Origin: Mimachlamys varia
Taxonomy: Eukaryota > Mollusca > Bivalvia > Pectinida > Pectinidae
DNA: 64,000 nt
Direction: 5' to 3'
NCBI GenBank assembly: GCA_947623455.1
Contig: OX392545.1
Coordinates: 23,361,501-23,425,500 of the forward strand
Under the pieces are notes generated by a model. That model was given only the letters and a program-made list of their open reading frames with translations, did no database searches and had not been told where the DNA came from. Every line of letters starts with the position of its first letter. The stretch's first letter is position 1. Made by a program: the position numbers and the translations under genes. Of this stretch, positions 58,832-64,000 are shown piece by piece.

Positions 58832-60147
58832 CAGGCATGGGGTAATTAAAATTATAATGGTAATGCATTGCAAAGTAATTGAATGTAATGTGTAATTGAA
58901 GGCAAATTTAATTACATGTAATGGTAATGTAATTCATTACATTACAAAATCCCTGTAATGCCCAATTACTTTTCAATTACATTCCAATTACATGTATATT
59001 TCACCTGATTTTTAAGAGGGCCATAGTGGATTTCAAAAGTACTCAAAAAGTTGTTGTAAAGGGCAATTATAAATCAAGTTAAATAAATATACTTAATTAT
59101 TCATGATAAGTATTAACATGTATTATACCTGCATGTCTATCTCTTCATGTACTTAAGTGTATAAAAATAGTTAAAGAGTAAATAAAAATAAAATTAATAA
59201 GTTAAAGATTAAATTTTATTTTACATGTATGTTTCTAAAGAAGATTTACAACTATACTTCAAATATTTAGGTCCTGAAATAAGCTTTTGTCCATAGATTA
59301 TAAACTGTACCTGTTTGTGACAAGTGAAACCAATTCAACCATTGTGTACACATCAAATATATTTGATCTACCTGGTCAGGTAGGCAAAATTCACACAATT
59401 AGGTTATTAATTAGTGACTACAATAGTGGCTACTGATAAGGGACTAGACTTATCGGTTCAGTCTCACCTAGCATACATTTCTGTTTTCACACCTATTGAC
59501 AATTTGGCTATAGTCTGTTTCATAGTGGTGTAGGTGGTGTTGTAAGATATAAATGTGTAATATTAAAGAACAACTTAATATCTTGTTAATTAAAATGTAA
59601 ATACTAGTCTCTTTGTAATAAATTGGAGCACCATTTTGTAGATGTTTTTAGTGTTAAAAAATATTTTATTAAAGTATACTTTGCAAAAGTTACTTTGCAT
59701 TGTACACTTAATAATATAACAATGAATTAGATGTTATATCATTAAGTTTTTATTTAAAATCATATGTGAATAGGGTTATGATATTCAAATAGTATTTAGT
59801 CTACCTGGCCAAGAAGACTTAAAATCACAGATGAGTGGCAAAGGGTATACAGGTATGGCCTGTGCTGTTGTTTTGAAGAATTATGAATTACCAAAGGATT
59901 TCAATGTCACATTTCAGGCAAAAAGTATGCTGTATTGCAGTATTATGTAATTAATGTTACCAGTTTAGTCTGTAGAATAAAATGAAATATTTAACACAAA
60001 ATGTAATGTGTAATTTAATTAATTACATTGGCAAAGTAATGGTAATTTAATTAATTACATTTCACATTTGTGTAATGGTAATGCCATTTTCACAAAGTAA
60101 TGTGTAATTTAATTAATTACATTACCATGTAATTGAACCCGTGCCTG
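58832..60147. mobile_element. Non-autonomous hAT element with 8-bp target duplication
   Basis: Terminal inverted repeats CAGGCATGGG and CCCGTGCCTG (one mismatch). Subterminal regions at both ends are packed with TGTAAT/ATTACA words (for example GTAATGTAATTCATTACATT). The target duplication GCTACAAA is perfect: 58824-58831 and 60148-60155. 1316 bp, no transposase ORF. Inserted in the transposase exon; removing it with one copy of the duplication gives a continuous frame across the site. Confidence 0.95.
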
Positions 60148-61129
60148 GCTACAAAGAATCAACAAATTACTCCCTGCTGTAGTTGCAACGGCAAATGATG
60201 ATAAACTCAGCAAATATGCTTCAACATCCATCAAAAGTTACACTTACAACTTCGAAGAGTAACATCTTGCCGAGAAGCTTGTAGTGCTTCTTGAACCATT
60301 CCAAAATGCAACACAGAGTGTTTCAGCTGAAAGTAAACCATCTCTTCACTTGTTGATGCCAATCCTTGTTGCCCTGAAACAGATACTTACTTTGCAAGAG
60401 GATGATCCCGTAGCCATAAAGTCTGTCAAAACAAAAATAAACTCTGAACTTGAAAAAAGAACACAGGGGCAGGACCATGGTTTGGATTTAGCTTTATTAG
60501 CATGTGTGTTGAATCCATTTACAAAGAACTTGAAATTTCTTGGTCCTGAAGACCAGGCTAGAGCTGTGAATCTTCTTGAGGAGAAGGCTCTTGAGGTCTT
60601 TCCTGAGGTTGCTGCTACCATCAAAATTAAACAGGAGCCTTCAGAAAAACATGGTAATGAATCTGACCTTCCTCAGCTTCCTGCAAGTCCAGCTGGACTT
60701 GAGGAGGAAACTTTGAATACCCCGGGCCCTAGTACGGAATCACTGTCAGTGGAAGAGTCTGATGCTGAGCCTCTTGTGAAAAAAGTGAAAATTGAAAAGT
60801 CAGAAAGCAGTTTGGGTAGACAGGATGACTGGTTGCATGATGTGTTATTTATTGGTGAATCAGAGGAACCTACAGTTAGCACTATAAAACAGGAGGTAGC
60901 AAGATACATGGGATCAGCAATACAATATGAAGAAAGAAAACTTTCCATCTTGGAGTGGTGGAAAACCAACGAGCTTTTCTACCCAAGACTTAATGTCCTC
61001 GCAAAAAATACTTGAGCATCCCGGCCTCTTCTATTCCTTCCGAGAGAATATTCAGTCTTTGTGGAAATATTGTTTCAAAAAAGAGATCAAGGTTATCCCC
61101 AAGTCATGTTGATCTGTTCGTGTTTTTGA

Positions 61130-61670
61130 AGATAAACATGAAAGGCTTTTGGTAAAATTCTACATTCTAGTACATTTGGACAATGTACAGTTGGAGTACA
61201 GTCATAAACTAGTCATTTTCACTTAAATGAGATTTCTAGTTTTTATTTCATTTAAGAGTTTATCTGTTTGTGTTTTTGTAGATGAACATGCAATCTGATT
61301 AAAATACAGATCCTTATTCTCACTCCGTTTTACAAGGATCTGACAACATCCCATAAGAGGTCACGTCCAGATGACCTTTGTCGCCTCTTCACTTAACACT
61401 AAAATATTTTTCCAACGACCTGTCATCTTGCAGCAAGCCATTTCGTCACATTATTCCGCACGAACTTTTTGGTGACGAAATGACTAAACGGAAAATGTGT
61501 TTATGCAAGCTTTGTCGCCTCAAAACTAGATTTAAGTGATTTAAGTACATGGAATCTCATTTAAGTGAAACTGACTAGATTATGACTGTACTCCAACTGT
61601 ACATTGTACATTGTCCAAATGTACCTGTAGAATGTAGACTTTTACCAAAAGCCCTTCTTCATGTTCATCA
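61130..61670. mobile_element. Inverted repeat of about 105-115 bp overlapping the hAT 3' end
   Basis: Left arm about 61133-61236 (AGGCTTTTGGTAAAATTCTA, GGACAATGTACAGTTGGAGT) and right arm 61552-61670 (ACTCCAACTGTACATTG, TTTTACCAAAAGCCCTTC). The left arm contains the last codons and stop of the transposase frame. Between the arms lies a half of the 23932-family MITE (61317-61540). Confidence 0.78.
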
Positions 61671-61689
61671 ATCTGATTAAAATCATATC

Positions 61690-61955
61690 TTGATCTCCGC
61701 GCCGTTCCGTAAACTTTTCTCTGCTGCGTTAAGATCTGAGAAAATCCCATAGGGGGTCATGTCCCGATGAGCTTTCGCATTAGCCAATCAAATTACTACT
61801 GGCAGAATCTTGACAGTGAAATTTCGAGGCGACAAAGCTTGCATATTCGCATTTGTCCGCTTAGTCATTTCGTCACCAAAAAGCTGCACAATGACAGGTC
61901 ATTGGAAAAATATTTTAGGAGCGAGAACAAAGATATGTATTTTAATCAGATTGGG
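61690..61955. mobile_element. MITE fragment of the 23932 family
   Basis: GTAAACTTTTCTCTGCTGCG, AAGATCTGAG, CAATCAAATTACTACTGGCA and AGGCGACAAAGCTTGCATAT match 23932-24271; the right terminal repeat is missing. 61955-62190 shows nothing beyond short direct repeats (AAGAGGATTAACTTC). Confidence 0.75.
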
Positions 61956-62193
61956 CCAGGTGGATGCTGGTAAGAGGATTAACTTTTGGGGGTACCACTT
62001 CTGGTTTTTGGGCAAGAAGCTTAACATTAAGGGCACCATTTCCGGGTTTTTGGAGTAAGAGGATTAACTTCCGGGGTACCTACTTTGGCGTTTTAATTTT
62101 TTTTGGGTACCTACTGTTGACGCAGAAATGATAAGTATATGGAAAGATATGTTGTCAACGTATTACTTTCTACGTGGCACGAAATCGGATTAA

Positions 62194-63268
62194 ATGTGTT
62201 TTAAAGGACTAGGGGAAATGCTAGCTTCACTAGTCTCTGGTCCATCATCTGAAACACCAAGCAAGACAACAGCAACTAACCTCGACTACTCTAACATCTG
62301 TATTCTTCCGTATCATCGGAATACCAAATCTACTAAGGCATGTTTATTCATTTAGATTCCCCCATTGGAAGCAGCTGAATTCCATGCACAACCTGTAAGT
62401 AATGAATGTTTTGAAACTTTCAATAAAATACTTCTCATTTCAGTCATATACAGTACTGTACACAAGAAGTTAAATGTTAGCTAATAGTTTGTTTAACGAT
62501 TTAAACAGAACCATGTCTTCATTTCAGGTGCCGCAGCAAATTGGAAAAACTCCGTCTGCTGAACCAGCCCGACCCGTGGCAAGTAACAAAATCTCTTCCA
62601 ATTTCATATATAAAATTTTCTTATCCTTTATGTCCTTTATGTAAGTAATGGATGTGTTGAAAGTATCAATGAGATACCTCTCATTTTAGTAATGTTGTAA
62701 CATGTCAACGAGGGTTTATCGTCTTGTAATTGATTTTGCTTTTTATGTCGAGAAATTGATTTATTTTTACTTTTCGATTTAAACAGGAACGTGTCTTCAT
62801 TTCAGGTGCCGCAGCGAGTTCAAACAATTTCGTCTGCTGAGCCAACCAGAACTGTGGTAAGTAACGAAATCTGTTCCAATTTCATATATAAAATGTTCTT
62901 ATCCTTTATGTTTTGTACTGTGTAGAAGAAGGCATATTGTCTCACAACTACATCAAATTTCTTCCCTTGGTCTTTATTTATTCAATCGTCTATCATATCT
63001 TCCTTTATCTTTTTATCACTAGATGCCCCCATTGGAACAAGCTGAATTCCATGCACAACCTGTAAGTAATGGATGTTTTGAAACTCTCAATAAAATACTT
63101 TCATTTCAGTCATATACAGTAATGTACAAAAGAAGTTAAATGTTAGCTTATATTTTGTTTAACGATTTAAACAGAACCATGTCTTCATTTCAGGTGCCGC
63201 CTCTCTTTGATATCTCAGTTACGTCAATTTGCAACTGTGATGACCTCAGGGGTATTTGTATTAATTAA
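62194..63268 (+). CDS. Uncharacterised locus of duplicated phase-0 micro-exons
   Basis: A 54-codon ORF at 62194-62355 (MCFKGLGEMLASLVSGPSSE...) is preceded by an in-frame TAA. It is followed by exon-like pieces with acceptor AG and donor at both sides: A 62356-62394 (39 nt, IPPLEAAEFHAQP), B 62528-62578 (51 nt, VPQQIGKTPSAEPARPV; donor GCAAGT), B' 62806-62856 (51 nt, VPQRVQTISSAEPTRTV; donor GTAAGT), A' 63023-63061 (39 nt, MPPLEQAEFHAQP), and a last piece 63194-63268 (VPPLFDISVTSICNCDD..., TAA). All are phase 0, so they can be spliced in any number. A-B and A'-last introns are 133 and 132 bp and similar in sequence. No family recognised; proline-rich, probably disordered. How, or whether, the first ORF joins is unclear (possible GC donor after AAATCTACTAAG). 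Splicing is inferred, not shown. Confidence 0.5.
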
Positions 63269-63599
63269 CTGGCAAATATGAAGTAATAATGAAATATCTA
63301 AAGCTCACATTAATGATATGACTGAAAGGATTTACTGGCTCATTATATGGCTACCTGTGATGGTTTTGAATGAATGAGTTTTTTTCTCAGTTTGAAGAAG
63401 TGACATGATATTTTACTTGGCGGGTGTCGCCGAAGATGCATACGTTTTACATTAGTAATCTTGTACTTTTTTAATAGTTTCCATATAAATGTCTCATATT
63501 GTCAACATTTTAGTCGATTTTGATTGTGTTGACGCGTTTGTATCCTTTGATTTTGTTTTCGTTGGCTTTTTCACAACCTTGTTCCATGGTACCGCATTT

Positions 63600-64000
63600 T
63601 TAGCTCACCTGGTCCAAAGGACCAAGGTGAGCTTATGCGATACCGTGGCGTCCGTCGTCCGTCGGTCAACAATTGACTTCTTCTTTATAACCACTGATCG
63701 GAATTTGACCAAATTTGGTTAGAAGCATCCCTATGGGGTGGGGACTCAAAATTGTACAAATGGTTGGGCTGACCCCCCAGGGGCCTGGGGGGCGGGGCCA
63801 AAAGGGGTCAATTTGGCTATTTGATATAAACGACTTCTTCTCTGAAACCCAGTAATATATATCGCTCATATTTGGCTGGTAGCATCACTATTGAGTGGGG
63901 ATTCAAAATTGTACAAATGGTGGGGCTGACCCCCAAAGGGCCTGGGGGGCGGGGTCAAAAGGGGTCAATTTGGCTATATTGATATGAACGATTTCTTCTC
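63600..64000 (-). mobile_element. Pearl/HINE-like element, subfamily 1, right edge of window
   Basis: Inverted relative to 2762-4000: begins TTAGCTCACCTGGTCC, loop, GGACCAAGGTGAGC (the 3' hairpin), then GCGTCCGTCGTCCGTCGG, then about 150-bp monomers with GACTTCTTC and TCAAAATTGTACAAATGG. Runs off the window. Confidence 0.75.

Larger units (their letters stand above)
54340..61155 (+). pseudogene. BED-finger hAT transposase (ZBED-like), inactivated
   Basis: Exon parts: about 54340-54508 (SNMWKYFISKKEG..., CTICKKKY), 54781-55030 (completes the BED finger with FHLDTHH; then MMVGKILPTSLVENEYFLKF), 58540-58831 (VHDRKKLVKG; HDVAITHDGWTS, the hAT DGWTS motif; VTRWNSTYSML) and 60156-61155. The C-terminus has acidic linkers, LSILEWWKTNELFYP and, in the next frame, SIPASSIPSERIFSLCGN, the hAT dimerisation region. 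Lesions: the exon 2 donor reads AG-ATAAAT instead of GT; about 190 family residues are missing between GHYID and VTRWN; a 1316-bp element is inserted at 58832; in-frame TAA at 60260; frameshift at the A run 61003-61008. Could be a decayed autonomous element or a decayed domesticated gene; the intron within the BED finger is consistent with either. Confidence 0.85.

Noticed and set aside
60346..60969. Two minus-strand frames of 92 and 98 codons
   Set aside because: Antisense shadows of the hAT transposase C-terminal exon.

Overview
The window looks like a eukaryotic, lophotrochozoan genome, most probably a bivalve mollusc (inference). The reasons are genes split by GT-AG introns, AT-rich introns full of ACATGTA-type words, tRNA-derived SINEs, and tandem-repeat elements with the layout of the bivalve Pearl/HINE (Helentron-associated) group. 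There is no operon structure, rRNA or intact tRNA.

Three host genes can be rebuilt exon by exon. (1) INTS10 (Integrator subunit 10), minus strand, first three coding exons at 414-4330; the rest lies beyond the left edge. (2) A pterin-4a-carbinolamine dehydratase (PCBD/DCoH), plus strand, 4803-8170, complete at 104 aa in four coding exons, the first of which contributes only the ATG. The two genes are head to head, with 472 bp between start codons. (3) An ABCG1/ABCG4-type half-transporter, plus strand, 18494-43172, complete at 702 aa in 13 coding exons, with Walker A, LSGGQ, Walker B and H-loop visible.

The rest is accessory DNA. 8.2-18.4 kb holds a SINE, MITEs, a fragment of an L1/Tx1-like LINE and a long 5'-truncated CR1-group LINE with one frameshift. 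The ABCG introns carry many MITEs, hairpins and minisatellites. Several minisatellites begin at, or contain copies of, the splice junctions of the gene (exons 6, 8 and 11). Intron 9 carries a 4.8-kb tandem-repeat element of about 30 monomers of 145 bp, each with an everted pair of nuclear-receptor-type TCAAGGTCA words. 43-51 kb is the 3' flank of ABCG with fold-back MITEs.

51-64 kb is a transposon graveyard. It holds a third tandem-repeat element, a decayed retrotransposon gag-like region with a helix-hairpin-helix, and a BED-finger hAT transposase pseudogene. That pseudogene is broken by a mutated splice donor, an internal deletion, a nonsense codon, a frameshift and a 1316-bp non-autonomous hAT element flanked by a perfect 8-bp target duplication. 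After it come an uncharacterised set of duplicated phase-0 micro-exons (39 and 51 nt) and a fourth tandem-repeat element running off the right edge.

The most unusual observations are these. First, the tandem-repeat elements fall into three sequence subfamilies whose 5' arm and 3' hairpin arm differ between subfamilies but stay complementary within each. Second, tandem duplication recurs at the splice junctions of one gene. Third, the duplicated micro-exon locus at 62.2-63.3 kb.
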